This document shows positions 33,127 through 43,000 of a stretch of 64,000 nt of DNA, piece after piece. The position numbers and the translations under genes are program-made. The DNA lies in contig JADLDO010000041.1 of NCBI GenBank assembly GCA_020846635.1, forward strand, positions 1 to 64,000, written 5' to 3'. A model generated the notes under the pieces. The model was not told where the DNA came from, did no database searches, and was given only the letters and a program-made list of their open reading frames with translations. The stretch's first letter is position 1; each line of letters starts with the position of its first letter. Origin of the DNA: Caldilineaceae bacterium. GTDB taxonomy: Bacteria; Chloroflexota; Anaerolineae; Caldilineales; Caldilineaceae.

Positions 33127-33785
33127 GCTTTTGCCTGCGAGCCACTGAAACTACGTCACACATCTCGCCACTGCCTTCCCCGCTGCGCCAGCAGGCTATC
33201 GCCGCACACCCGCCATTCCAGGTATGGAGCCCTCCGCCCTCGTTTGTGCAAACGGGCATGAACAATCCCTATATAGCCAACTACCCTATGTAGCCAACTA
33301 TACAGCACCACAGACAAGGGCTTTACGATTCACGGCAAACTTTGCTACAAATGATGTACAGAGGATAGCGCTTTTTCTGGGGTCTATCCACGAAGATTGC
33401 TTGTTATGATGAAAGAGACAGAGCAACACCCTGTCCCGCGACTCGATAACAAGACAATTCCTCGGATAAGTAGGAAGTCCATGCGCGGCTGAGAGGCGCA
33501 GAAAACTCCAATGCAACATAAAACATCCCCCGCCGGCCTTGCAATGTACAGCGTAAGCGTCCTGTCGGATGCTTGCTGTCTTGCTTTTGGCGCGCCGCCA
33601 TTCCACCGAGCACGTAACTTCAAGGGGCGTCCCCGTCTCCTACCGGCCCTTGTCTCCTACCGCTCGATGACCGTCAAGAGGGGTTCGCCATGCCAAAAAT
33701 CGCGTACCCTGTAACATTTTGCGCCCACCGCAGGAATATCACTATAGGCGCAAGTAACTGCCAATTCGATGAGAGGATGATATGA
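33127..33785. other. Intergenic region, promoter area of the nurA-herA operon
   Basis: No supported gene in about 660 nt. It has a few short direct repeats: TAGCCAACTA twice near 33276-33300 and TCTCCTACCG twice near 33638-33661. A weak sigma-70-like pair, TTGCGC (33719-33724) and TATAGG (33743-33748), has an 18-nt spacer and could drive the operon that starts at 33786. This assignment is tentative. Confidence 0.4.
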
Positions 33786-34493
33786 ATGGATAGAGCACAA
33801 GCGCGAGCGTCCATCGAAAGCCACCCTGCTGAACGTCGCGCTGCGGCAGATGTATCCGACGCCGCAGGGGATGAGGCTGACGGTACGCCCTTGCGCCAAT
33901 ATTTAGCCACCCTAGAGCCAGGTAATGAGGGTGCGCGATTGCTTCGCCACATTCGTGTTTATTTGCATAAAGCTGGGCTTGGAAATGCTCTGCCAGGGCG
34001 CGACCATTCGCTTGAAATATTGCATGAGGCAGTGGTGGAGGCACTGGCTTCGGAAGAACGCTTTGATCCTGAACGCAGCCCCAGTGCATGGTTGTGGGGT
34101 ATCGCCGTCAAAGTGGTCTTACGCCATCGCGAAAAGCTCTTTCGCCGAAATAAGCATGAAAGCGTCACCAGCGACCTCACCGCTTCAGACGACCCCAACC
34201 CTTTCGGTGAAGAAGAACTCTTTGCCCGCCTTGTGGCTCTTCACCAGGATGGCCCAGAGCAAGAAGTCTTGGGGACAATGAGCGTAGATGACCTTCTTGC
34301 CCAACTTCCACCCGCTGATCGCCAAATCATTGAGTTAAACGTACTCCACGAGATGAACGGCAGGGAAGTTGCCCAAAAACTTGGTATAAGCGAGGGCAAT
34401 GCGCGCGTTCGCTTTCATCGCGCGTTGAAAAAGCTGAAAGCTATATGGTTGGAGCAGGAAGCTGGCCGAGAGGAGAAGCAGAACCATGAGTGA
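33786..34493 (+). CDS. Sigma-70-family (ECF-like) factor heading the NurA-HerA operon
   Basis: 235 residues. The region 2-like part has LEILHEAVVEALASEERFDP and SPSAWLWGIAVKVVLRHREK. Region 4 is LLAQLPPADRQIIELNVLHE followed by VAQKLGISEGNARVRFHRAL. The N-terminal 60 residues are Ala-, Asp- and Glu-rich and unrelated. The gene overlaps the next by 8 nt. A sigma factor coupled to DNA end-processing genes suggests dedicated induction, for example by DNA damage or infection, though what it transcribes is unknown. GAGAGGA lies before the start; a nearby ATG at 33782 is out of frame and stops at once. Confidence 0.85.
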   Translation: MDRAQARASIESHPAERRAAADVSDAAGDEADGTPLRQYLATLEPGNEGARLLRHIRVYLHKAGLGNALPGRDHSLEILHEAVVEALASEERFDPERSPSAWLWGIAVKVVLRHREKLFRRNKHESVTSDLTASDDPNPFGEEELFARLVALHQDGPEQEVLGTMSVDDLLAQLPPADRQIIELNVLHEMNGREVAQKLGISEGNARVRFHRALKKLKAIWLEQEAGREEKQNHE

Positions 34494-35118
34494 GCAACAA
34501 AAACGCCAGCTTGACCCCCGAAAGCACTTTGACCGTGAAAAGATGTTGCTGCGCTATACAGTTGCTCTTGACAACGGAGATTTTGAGACCATCGCCGCCA
34601 TTTTACAGCTTGCAGAAATAGACACCGAATTAGAGCGGATGATCCTTGAAATCAACGATGTCTATGCGGCAGAGATCGAGGAAGCCGCCCACGTTCAAGA
34701 TGCCGCTGTGGTGCGCGAATTGCTGCATAAGCACATGCTTTCGCCACTGTCAGAGAGCGCAGCGGAGCCGCCCCCACTAACCGTAGGCCATGTCATTGCG
34801 CGCATCCATGCCGACGCAGCGCAGCGTGGGCGGGTTGAACGTGAGGCACTGGCGGCGACGCGTGACTACCAAACCAGCGACACGCCGCTGCCCGCCGACT
34901 TGAGTGTTCGGGGGGTGAGCTACTTGTTGCAGCAGCTTGGCATCGAAGTCGGGCGACGCTTTCAGGATCTCTTCCGCGATACAGCCATTCTGATGCGGAT
35001 GGGGCGCAATCAGGGCGTGGCGCGTTTGGCTGCCACCCGCCGCCAACAGCAGGCGCGCCACAAACCCAGAGATAGTAAACCCAGCGGTAGCCACTCCGAA
35101 GATGAGGCAGCGAAATGA
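34486..35118 (+). CDS. Unrecognised protein, candidate anti-sigma or sensor
   Basis: 210 residues, no family recognised. It is soluble: no signal peptide or membrane span. The N-terminal half is acidic with helices such as DNGDFETIAAILQLAEIDTE. The middle has SVRGVSYLLQQLGIEVGRRF, and the C-terminal tail is Arg/Lys-rich (ATRRQQQARHKPRDSKPSG). It overlaps the sigma gene by 8 nt and the protease gene by 4 nt. By position it could be an anti-sigma factor that the ImmA/IrrE-type protease cleaves, which is inference from order alone. Confidence 0.65.
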   Translation: MSEQQKRQLDPRKHFDREKMLLRYTVALDNGDFETIAAILQLAEIDTELERMILEINDVYAAEIEEAAHVQDAAVVRELLHKHMLSPLSESAAEPPPLTVGHVIARIHADAAQRGRVEREALAATRDYQTSDTPLPADLSVRGVSYLLQQLGIEVGRRFQDLFRDTAILMRMGRNQGVARLAATRRQQQARHKPRDSKPSGSHSEDEAAK

Positions 35119-35837
35119 GCATCCAAGAGGCAATCGCCGATCTCTATGCCGAAACAGGAGTCGCCAGGCCGACGGTGCGCCGCGCCATTGTACGCCTGAA
35201 CGATCTCATCCGCGCCCTCAACCTGACTTGCCACGAAGTAGCTGGGCTGACGCGCGATGTCGCGTCGCGGATGCTTGCAGAACGGGGCAGCTTGCAAGAT
35301 GAAGATGGAGGCGAACGCCAATCACCACTGGCAGGTTTCCTATATGCAGTCGGCGACGATGGCAGCATCTTTGTCGAAGAGCGGGATCCCGTTGTGCGCC
35401 GTCGCTTTTCAGTAGCGCACGAATTGGGCCATTATCTGCTCCACTTTCGCCCGCTGTTGACTCAGTTGAGTGCGGCAGTAGGCGCACCTGTCGAGGCGTT
35501 GGATGCCTTCCCCAAGATGGAGATGGAGAGCGACCCCGATAGCCAGCCGGACGGCCAAATTGTCCTGCCCCTTGCTTATGTCGAGACGCACCCTTCCATC
35601 ATGCAATTGCCCCCGCTGGCACAGATGGAGGTCGAAGCCAATCGTTTTGCTGCCGAGTTGTTGATGCCGGCCCCTTTGGTGCTGGAATTGGCTAGGCATT
35701 ATGGCGCATATTTTGGCGACGATAATTTGGTTTGGCGCTTGGCAAATGAAATGTTGGTGAGTCGCCCTGCCATGCGCTGGCGTCTGCGTACTATAGGCTG
35801 GACGGGCGGACATTCACATCTCAACGGCAGGAGATAG
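35115..35837 (+). CDS. ImmA/IrrE-type zinc metallopeptidase
   Basis: 240 residues. The zinc site is FSVAHELGHYLLHF with HELGH at residues 102-106 and a downstream third ligand in VEANRFAAELLMPAPLVLE. This is the DUF955/IrrE-ImmA pattern, in which the peptidase cleaves repressors after DNA damage or during mobile-element induction. The N-terminal 70 residues (MSIQEAIADLYAETG...) are unlike the usual XRE domain. It overlaps the gene upstream as ATGA and is followed by the NurA-like gene at 4 nt. It probably controls the operon through a protein switch, as inferred from its family. Confidence 0.9.
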   Translation: MSIQEAIADLYAETGVARPTVRRAIVRLNDLIRALNLTCHEVAGLTRDVASRMLAERGSLQDEDGGERQSPLAGFLYAVGDDGSIFVEERDPVVRRRFSVAHELGHYLLHFRPLLTQLSAAVGAPVEALDAFPKMEMESDPDSQPDGQIVLPLAYVETHPSIMQLPPLAQMEVEANRFAAELLMPAPLVLELARHYGAYFGDDNLVWRLANEMLVSRPAMRWRLRTIGWTGGHSHLNGRR

Positions 35838-35841
35838 GTTA

Positions 35842-36897
35842 ATGGGGATTGACTTTCTCGCCGTCTTTGGCGCACAGCGGATGCGAAATTATGACGCGCA
35901 GCCCCTTCTGTTGGGAGATGGCTTAGCGATGGAGGCGCAGCCTGATGACGCGCCCGACAAAGTAGATTTAAGCCTGGAGTGTGATGCAGAGGAGTGGCAG
36001 CCCATCGACATTCACCGCACGACGATGCCGAGCCCCTGGCGGCATCGTCCACTCCGTTTTATCGACGGCAAAGATGTTGGGCGCACAGTGGCCTGGCTGC
36101 AAAGCCGTGAAGGGTATCCCGTTCCTGTGCGTCTCTCCGAGATTGGAGCAGTGGCAATGCGCGATGTAGGTGGGCAGTTGCGCCGCGAATTTAGCGCGGT
36201 CGAAAAGGTGGTTACGCTGATCGCTGACCTATTTCCCTGGCATGAAATCGAAGAATTTGCCGCGGCCTTGCAAGAACGCAACTTTCGCCTTTTGCCTGTG
36301 AATGTTCATCCCAACGATTACACCTTTGACTTCGAGCGTATGCGCGTCGCAACGCAAAATCGCTCAAATGATGAAATGTTGTGGCTGGAGTGTCGCGCCC
36401 TCATGAACGACGGCGATACACCCACCCTGGTGGATGGTCGCTTGCGACCGCGCGCGAGCGCCTTTGACACAGCCTTGTTACCTGTGGCGGGCGTGATTAA
36501 GTCACACTCGCAGAACTATTTGCATGATCAAGGGTGGCGAACTTTCTACCAACTCGCGCCTGGGCAGCGTACACCCGCATTTCTGCTCCGCGACGAGCAT
36601 TTGAGTGTGATTACATGGTATCTGCGCCTAGATGGGGCGCGCGGCGAGATGCCCAATTGGGGAATTGTGCGCGTCGAAATTGCCGAGCCATTTAAGGAAA
36701 AACAGCTTGGCGAAAATTGGACGGAATACATCGACCAACTTTCGCAACTGCTCTGCTCCTATCGCTGCCGCGACGAAAGCTATAGCCGCGCGGTCGTCAG
36801 CCTCCAGCCGATCCAGGAGGCAGAGCATAGCCTGGGGGCGCTCTTTTCCGATGCCGATGCGCTGATCCATATGTTTTATCGTATGACCACTTTGTGA
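35842..36897 (+). CDS. nurA: NurA-like 5'-3' nuclease
   Basis: 351 residues. The likely catalytic Asp residues are in LRFIDGKDVGRTVAWL (D75) and TPTLVDGRLRPRA (D198). NurA-type blocks follow: LPVAGVIKSHSQNYL, RTPAFLLRDEHLSVITWYLR and WGIVRVEIAEPF. NurA is a homodimeric RNase-H-like nuclease that works with the HerA translocase to resect DNA ends. The HerA-like gene starts only 7 nt downstream, which strongly supports the call. The family assignment is from motif order and context and was not checked by search; the alternative is an unrelated RNase-H-like protein. Confidence 0.78.
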   Translation: MGIDFLAVFGAQRMRNYDAQPLLLGDGLAMEAQPDDAPDKVDLSLECDAEEWQPIDIHRTTMPSPWRHRPLRFIDGKDVGRTVAWLQSREGYPVPVRLSEIGAVAMRDVGGQLRREFSAVEKVVTLIADLFPWHEIEEFAAALQERNFRLLPVNVHPNDYTFDFERMRVATQNRSNDEMLWLECRALMNDGDTPTLVDGRLRPRASAFDTALLPVAGVIKSHSQNYLHDQGWRTFYQLAPGQRTPAFLLRDEHLSVITWYLRLDGARGEMPNWGIVRVEIAEPFKEKQLGENWTEYIDQLSQLLCSYRCRDESYSRAVVSLQPIQEAEHSLGALFSDADALIHMFYRMTTL

Positions 36898-36904
36898 GGG
36901 AACC

Positions 36905-38761
36905 ATGAACGAGACGAACGGGACATACTGGAATGAAGCTAGCGGTGATGAAGCAGAGCCAACCTGGGCGCGCCCGCGCGGACAAGTGACCCTCGCTGAC
37001 AATCGCATTTGCATTGGGCGCGTGGGCGCACCACCCCAGCAAGAAGCGACGAGCAGCCAATTTGCCTTTTGGGTTCCGGCAGAGGTAGTCGTCGAAGATA
37101 CACAGTTGGTGACTTGTGAAAGCGAAGTCGCGGGAAGGCGCTTTACCTATTACGCCATCATCGACGGTGTACGCCGTCGCAGTCGCGAGCGCGACATGAG
37201 CAGCGGCGCAACTGAGGCCGACGGCGACCTGACCTATCAGCCCGCCTTCACCGTGGATGGCACAACCTATGCCATTGCCAGTGTATTACGCATCGATCCA
37301 CCTGTGCTGACACCCCCGCGCGAGCGCAGCCAAGTGTTGCTGGCAGGGGAAGCAGAAGCGAAGATTGCCTATGGCGGTGATGAGATCAAAAACTCACTGG
37401 CCGTTGGATTGGTCAAGAATGGGGGTGACCGCACCGCTGGGCCAGGGTTGATCGATCTGGATTATTTGCTGGGAGCCAATGGCGGTCATATGAATGTCAA
37501 TGGCAGCGCCGGTCGCGGCACAAAGTCAAGCCTCTTGCTCCATATCAACTATTTGCTCTTGCAGAAAGCGCGTGAACAAAAACGGGCGCGGCCCTCTGAC
37601 CCCAATCGCCTGCGTATTGTGCCGATCATTCTCAATGTCAAAAATTTTGACCTTTTTTACATCGACAAACCAAACCGAGAGTACAACCCGGCAGAGCATC
37701 TGGCGGATTGGCAAGCGTTGGGAATTGAAGCCCCTACCCCTTTTGAAAAAGTGACCTACTTGGCAGCACAGCAGTCAAATACCAATCTCCCCATTCCCAC
37801 AGGACGTTTGGGCAATGATCTCTTGCCCTATAGCTGGAGCTTGGGCGATGTGATTGCCAATGGGCTGCTCTCCTATCTCTTTGCCGAAACCGACGCCAAC
37901 GATGTCAACTTTGGCGCGCTGGTGCTGGATATAGAGAATTTGCTCACCGATGAGCGCATCCTGCCCGATGGCACAGCCACACGGTCGCTGCGAGCAGGAA
38001 TTTTGCCCGCCCAGAATTTTCAAGGCTTGCTAGAGTGGGTGGATGGGCAAGTGGGGGCTGGTGAAAATGAGCGCCGCTTACGCAGCCATCACGGGGCAAC
38101 CTGGCGCAAGCTCTATCGTCGCCTGCTCAAGACAGTCTATGAGAGTGGCGGCGTCTTGCGGCGCAATGACATGGCGGGCAATCCATTGCGGGTGACACGC
38201 AGCGATACGAGCGACCCGATTGTTATTGACATCTCGGCGTTGGCGGCTCAACCAGAGATGCAGCGCTTTGTGGTGGCGACGATTTTGCGCCAGCTTGTTG
38301 AGGCGCGTACAGGCACAAAAGCGGTGCGCGGGCTGGTCTATCTGGTGACGCTGGATGAGCTGAATCGCTTTGCCCCGCGCGGCGCGCGTGACTCCATCAC
38401 ACAGTTGGTCGAGATGGTAGCGGCGGAGATGCGTTCACAAGGGATCATCCTCTTGGGCGCACAACAGCAAGCGTCAAAGGTTTCGGAAAAGGTGATCGAG
38501 AATGCCGCCATCCGCGTTTTGGGGCGCACAGGTGGGCTGGAACTAGGGACAACCCCCTGGCGCTTTTTGAGCCAAAGCGCACAACGCAAGGCAGAACGGC
38601 TGCCCTTGAACGAGAAGCTCCTGATCCAAGACAACTTCCGCGAACCCATGCACGTCCGCGTTCCCTTCCCCGCATGGGCGATGAACCCGCGCGAGGTGGG
38701 CAGCACCAACGCCATCAGGAACGCTGTCGATACTGACCTTGCGGAGATCATCGACCACTAG
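36905..38761 (+). CDS. herA: HerA-like hexameric DNA translocase
   Basis: 618 residues of the HerA/FtsK class. Walker A appears as NGSAGRGTKSSLLLH at residues 199-213, and Walker B as LVYLVTLDELNRFAP with the acidic pair at 484-485. The arginine-finger region may lie near RVLGRTGGLELG. The N-terminal HAS-barrel-like part contains RGQVTLADNRICIGRVG. GILLLGAQQQASKVSEKV-like text (GIILLGAQQQASKVSEKV) is the HerA sensor block. It forms a pair with the NurA-like nuclease upstream. The Mre11 gene follows 66 nt later. HerA pumps DNA through the NurA dimer in archaea. Confidence 0.85.
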   Translation: MNETNGTYWNEASGDEAEPTWARPRGQVTLADNRICIGRVGAPPQQEATSSQFAFWVPAEVVVEDTQLVTCESEVAGRRFTYYAIIDGVRRRSRERDMSSGATEADGDLTYQPAFTVDGTTYAIASVLRIDPPVLTPPRERSQVLLAGEAEAKIAYGGDEIKNSLAVGLVKNGGDRTAGPGLIDLDYLLGANGGHMNVNGSAGRGTKSSLLLHINYLLLQKAREQKRARPSDPNRLRIVPIILNVKNFDLFYIDKPNREYNPAEHLADWQALGIEAPTPFEKVTYLAAQQSNTNLPIPTGRLGNDLLPYSWSLGDVIANGLLSYLFAETDANDVNFGALVLDIENLLTDERILPDGTATRSLRAGILPAQNFQGLLEWVDGQVGAGENERRLRSHHGATWRKLYRRLLKTVYESGGVLRRNDMAGNPLRVTRSDTSDPIVIDISALAAQPEMQRFVVATILRQLVEARTGTKAVRGLVYLVTLDELNRFAPRGARDSITQLVEMVAAEMRSQGIILLGAQQQASKVSEKVIENAAIRVLGRTGGLELGTTPWRFLSQSAQRKAERLPLNEKLLIQDNFREPMHVRVPFPAWAMNPREVGSTNAIRNAVDTDLAEIIDH

Positions 38762-38827
38762 CGGGTACGATCCACGATACCCTGAACACTTCTGCCCAAC
38801 ATTTCTGCCAGAAAAGGACTTGAAGCT

Positions 38828-40066
38828 ATGCGTATCCTCCACACCGCCGATTGGCATCTCAACCATCGTTTGGGGCGCATTGACCGCAACGAGGACATCT
38901 GTCGCTGCCTGCGCCAAATCGCTGCCTATCTGGAAGAGTATCAGGTCGATGTGATGCTGGTGGCGGGCGATCTCTTTGACCGGAAACGTGTCGAAGATTT
39001 GCGCGAGGGCTTCGCCACCATCCGCACAATTTTTCTGCCTTTTCTAGAGCGAGGCGGCACCATCGTCGCCATCAGCGGCAACCATGACAACGAAATCTTC
39101 TTTGAAACGCTGCGCGATGCCTTTGATTTGGTCATGCCCGTAAAAGGCACAGGCGAAGTGCAGCGGGCGGGCCGCCTGTATATTGCGCCGAACCCGCGCC
39201 TCTTGCGGCTGGCGGATCGAGAAGGAACAGTGGTGCAGTTTGTCCTCATGCCCTATCCCACTGTGCGCGCCTATTTGCGCGGCGAACCCACACAATTCCG
39301 CTCGATTGAAGAAAAACATCGCGCCATTCAAGACAAATTTGCGCGCACAGTGGTGCTCATGCAAGAGCCAGCACAGGGCTTTGATGTCTCGCAACAAGCC
39401 GTCTTGGTCAGCCATGTTCATGTGCGCGGCGTCACCCCACACAGCCTCTACAATCTCTCTGAGGCAGAAGATGTTGTCTTTGAACCCAACGACATTCCGA
39501 CACATTGGGCCTATGTCGCCTATGGACATATCCACGCACCACAAAAAGCGAGGGAAGACGCCGAGCATGTGCGCTATGCGGGCAGCATCGAACGGCTCAA
39601 TTTTGGCGAGGCGAAAGACTCTAAAAGTGTGGTCCTGATAGAGATCGACAGCGGAGGCTTGCGTGGCGCGCCGCAAATTCTGCCCCTACCCGCCACCCCT
39701 ATCTACCAAATTGAGTTGACCGACCCACTGACCCAGATCCCGCGCTTACGCGAGCAATATCCCGATGCGGAGCAGGCATTGGTGAACTACACCTTGCATT
39801 GGCAGGCGGGCGTGCATGACCGCGATGGCCTTTGCCAGCAAATTCAAGAGATTTTTCCGCGCTGGTATGCGCGCAGTTTCAAACAACTCGGCAGCATAGC
39901 CGGGGCAGATAGCGGTCTCTCCGCACAGCGCCTTGACGATGTAGCAGGCAATGTGCGCGACTATCTCAAACGCAATTTGGGTGAACATACCGAGTGGGAC
40001 GAGATTTCGGCACTGGCAGAAGAATTGCTGGCGGCAGAAGCAGTAAGCGAGGAGTTGCTTTCATGA
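38828..40066 (+). CDS. sbcD: SbcD/Mre11 nuclease
   Basis: 412 residues of the Mre11/SbcD calcineurin-fold family. Motifs in order: LHTADWHLNHRLG (residues 4-16), MLVAGDLFDRKR (about 40), VAISGNHDNEIF (about 80), VSHVHVRGV and YVAYGHIHAPQKA, the last with paired His. Length is normal. It ends with an ATGA overlap with the Rad50 gene, indicating a coupled complex. It differs clearly from the other Mre11-like protein at 10402-11502, which pairs with a membrane Rad50. Role: endo/exonuclease trimming of blocked or double-strand ends together with SbcC. Confidence 0.93.
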   Translation: MRILHTADWHLNHRLGRIDRNEDICRCLRQIAAYLEEYQVDVMLVAGDLFDRKRVEDLREGFATIRTIFLPFLERGGTIVAISGNHDNEIFFETLRDAFDLVMPVKGTGEVQRAGRLYIAPNPRLLRLADREGTVVQFVLMPYPTVRAYLRGEPTQFRSIEEKHRAIQDKFARTVVLMQEPAQGFDVSQQAVLVSHVHVRGVTPHSLYNLSEAEDVVFEPNDIPTHWAYVAYGHIHAPQKAREDAEHVRYAGSIERLNFGEAKDSKSVVLIEIDSGGLRGAPQILPLPATPIYQIELTDPLTQIPRLREQYPDAEQALVNYTLHWQAGVHDRDGLCQQIQEIFPRWYARSFKQLGSIAGADSGLSAQRLDDVAGNVRDYLKRNLGEHTEWDEISALAEELLAAEAVSEELLS

Positions 40067-43000
40067 TCCCCCAACGTGTCTCAATTCAGGGTTTCCTAAG
40101 CTATCGTAATCAGGTTGAATTCTTCTTCGACAACGCCCCTATTTGGATGTTGACAGGAGAAAATGGCGCGGGCAAATCCACTGTCTTTGATGCCATCAGC
40201 TTTGCCCTCTATGGCGTCCATCGCGGCGGCAAAGTGAATGTCGACGAGTTGATCAACCGCCGCTGTGATCATCTGGCGATAGAGTTTGACTTTATGCTGG
40301 GTGATGACTGTTACCGTGTGCAGCGCGCTGTGCCGCGGCGTGGTGGTGCGACCTATCAAGCGTTGCATCTCAGCGGGCCAAATCCGCCAATTCGCAATCG
40401 TCCAGGGCCACAGCGTATCGTAGGGACGGATAGCAAAACGGGCTTGACCGAGTGGGTGCAGCGCCAACTTGGTCTGGACGAGGACGCTTTCAAGATGGCA
40501 GTGCTGTTGGAGCAAGGCAAGGGCGATGCCCTTTTGTCGGCAAAGCCAGCGGAGCGCCATGCCCTGTTGAGCCAGCTTGTCGATCTCAGCCGGTATGAAG
40601 CTTTAGAAAAACGAACGCGCGACCGCCAAAATGAGGCAAAGCTCACCGTACAGCGCAGCAAGCAGGAATTGTCAGGACTGGCGCGCGTGAGCGATGCAGA
40701 GATCGCAGCACAGCAAGCATTGGCGGAGTCGTCAAAGATGCAGGTCGAGGCGGCCCAAGCGCGTTTGGGGCAATTGCAGGCATTGATGGTGCATGCCGAG
40801 CGTTGGGGTATTTTGCGCCGCCAGCGTGAGGAAATGTGGCGCTCGCTAGAGGTGATGCGCTCACTCATCATCGATACGGATCAGATTGAAGCCGCGGCCC
40901 TGCGTCTGGCCGAGTTACAAACTATGCTGCCCGCGCTGCGGCGCATCCTCCACCACCAGGAAAAGCAAGTGGGGCATCAGCGTGAGGCGACCCACCATCA
41001 CCAGGCGGCCCTTCAATTTGCGGCGAAAGTCACCGAAATTACGCCGCTGGTAGAGGAGTCTCAGCAGGAGATGGCGCGTTTGCAGCAGGAGCGCGATGCC
41101 GCCCAAGACGCGCAGAGTGACGCCTTGCAACGTTTGCACGATCTTGCTACGCCCATCCACCAACTTACCCAAATGATCAATCTGCGCCAACAGATCGCAC
41201 AGTGTGACGCGCAGTTGGCGAATTTCGCCCCTGATCTGGATCGCCGGGTCAGCGCGGCGCAGGGGGCAGTGGAAGAACTCGTTCATCTCAAAACGCTTTG
41301 GCCCTATATCCAACGCTATGCCGAGACGCGCGAGCAGTGGCACGAAGCAAGCGCACAACTGGAAAGCAGCCTCCACCAACAAGAGGAGGACGCCCAGTGT
41401 GTCACCGACGCTCTCAGGCGCGTTCAAGAGACGCACGCCGCTTTGACCACTGCGAGCGAGCAATTGGGTCATGTGCAGCACCAAAAAACCATTGCCGATT
41501 ACGAGCTAAATACGATTCGCCAACAACTTTCGCGCTTTGAACAGGTTGGGGGTGAACCGGCTTGTCCCTATTGTGGGCAACCCCTTAGCGCCGAGCATCT
41601 CAGCCGTGAGCGCGCCCGCCTAGAAACAATGCTTACAGAAAATGAGCGCAAAGCGGCGACCGCGGCCCGCGCAGAAAGCGCAGCATTGCAGGCTGTAGAC
41701 GAGGCGAAGATGCACGCGAAAGCCTTTGATGCAGACTATCACGCCGCGCTCAAAGCCCAGCGCGAGAGTGCGGCGCGCGGTGAATTGCTCATCCGTGAGC
41801 GCAGCCGCCTGGAAAACGACGGATGGCAAGCCCTCGCCAGCGTGCGCGCGATCAATGGCGTCCCCTTCCCACTGCCCAAAGGCGCGGCGATTGACCTTTG
41901 CTTTGTGGAACCGGAGCCGACACCGGACAACCTGGCGCTGCTCAACGCGCGCACCCAGGGCTACGAGACGGCACAAGCGACCTTGCAGACATTGCAGCAA
42001 AAGTTGGCAGGCCGCGAGCGTCATCTCACCAGCCGCCAACAATGGGATAGCCAACTGCAACCCCTCGCCATCCTCTATCCCGAAGATCGCGCCCACGCCC
42101 TCCTGGCTGAACGCACTGCCGCCGAGCAAGCGCGAGACAACGCCCGCGCCACCATCACGCGCCTCAGCACCCTCTTTGACCAGACGCAAGCGCGTGTACA
42201 TGAGCTTGAAGCAGCCTTGCAGCGCGCCAGTTCCAATCATCAAGCCGCTGCCCAAGAAGCCGTCAATGCAGAACGCATGGCACAGGCAGAGCAAGCGCAT
42301 TGGGAGCAAGGGATCGATGCCCTCCCATCCTCTTGGCAAGAGGCGGCGCGCCAGGTGAATGATGCCCAGCTCGCCACCTGGCAAAACGAAGTCAAGGCAC
42401 TGCAAGGAGCCGATCAACGCCATGAAGAATTGCGCCGCGCGCGTGATCAAAAGGAAGTGGCTGAAAAGCGTTTGGCGGAGGTTGAAGGCGACCTGGCGAC
42501 GATTCCCTTCGAAGCGCAACAGGAAGTGGCAAAGCTAGAGCAGGAAGAAACCGCGGCCCGCATCTGCCAGCGGCAAGGCGAAGAAACGCATCAACACGCA
42601 GTGAGCGAGCTACGCACCTTGCAGGATCGCCGCCGGCGTATCGACGAGCTAACAACACAAATGCTCGCCGCCGAAAAACGTGCGACCCATTGCGAAGTGC
42701 TAGTGAAATATCTGGGACGCGACTATCTGCAACGCTTCCTGTTGCAACAGGCGGAAACGACCATTGTATCGCTGGCGAATGGCGTATTGGACAATTGCTC
42801 TGGCGGCACGCTGAGTATGGAACTGCGTCCGAACGAGGGGGCGGGAGGCATCAGCCAAAAGGCCTTCGACCTTATGGTAGAAAATCGCATTACCCAGACG
42901 CCGCAAGATCGAATGCTGCCTGTCTGGCTGCTCAGTGGCAGTCAGCGTTTCCGCGTCGCCATCAGCCTCGCCCTGGCGATTGGACAATATGCCAGCCACA

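Noticed and set aside
41620..42519. 299-residue minus-strand frame in the Rad50 gene
   Set aside because: It is a shadow of the coiled-coil coding region with no motif or start signal of its own.
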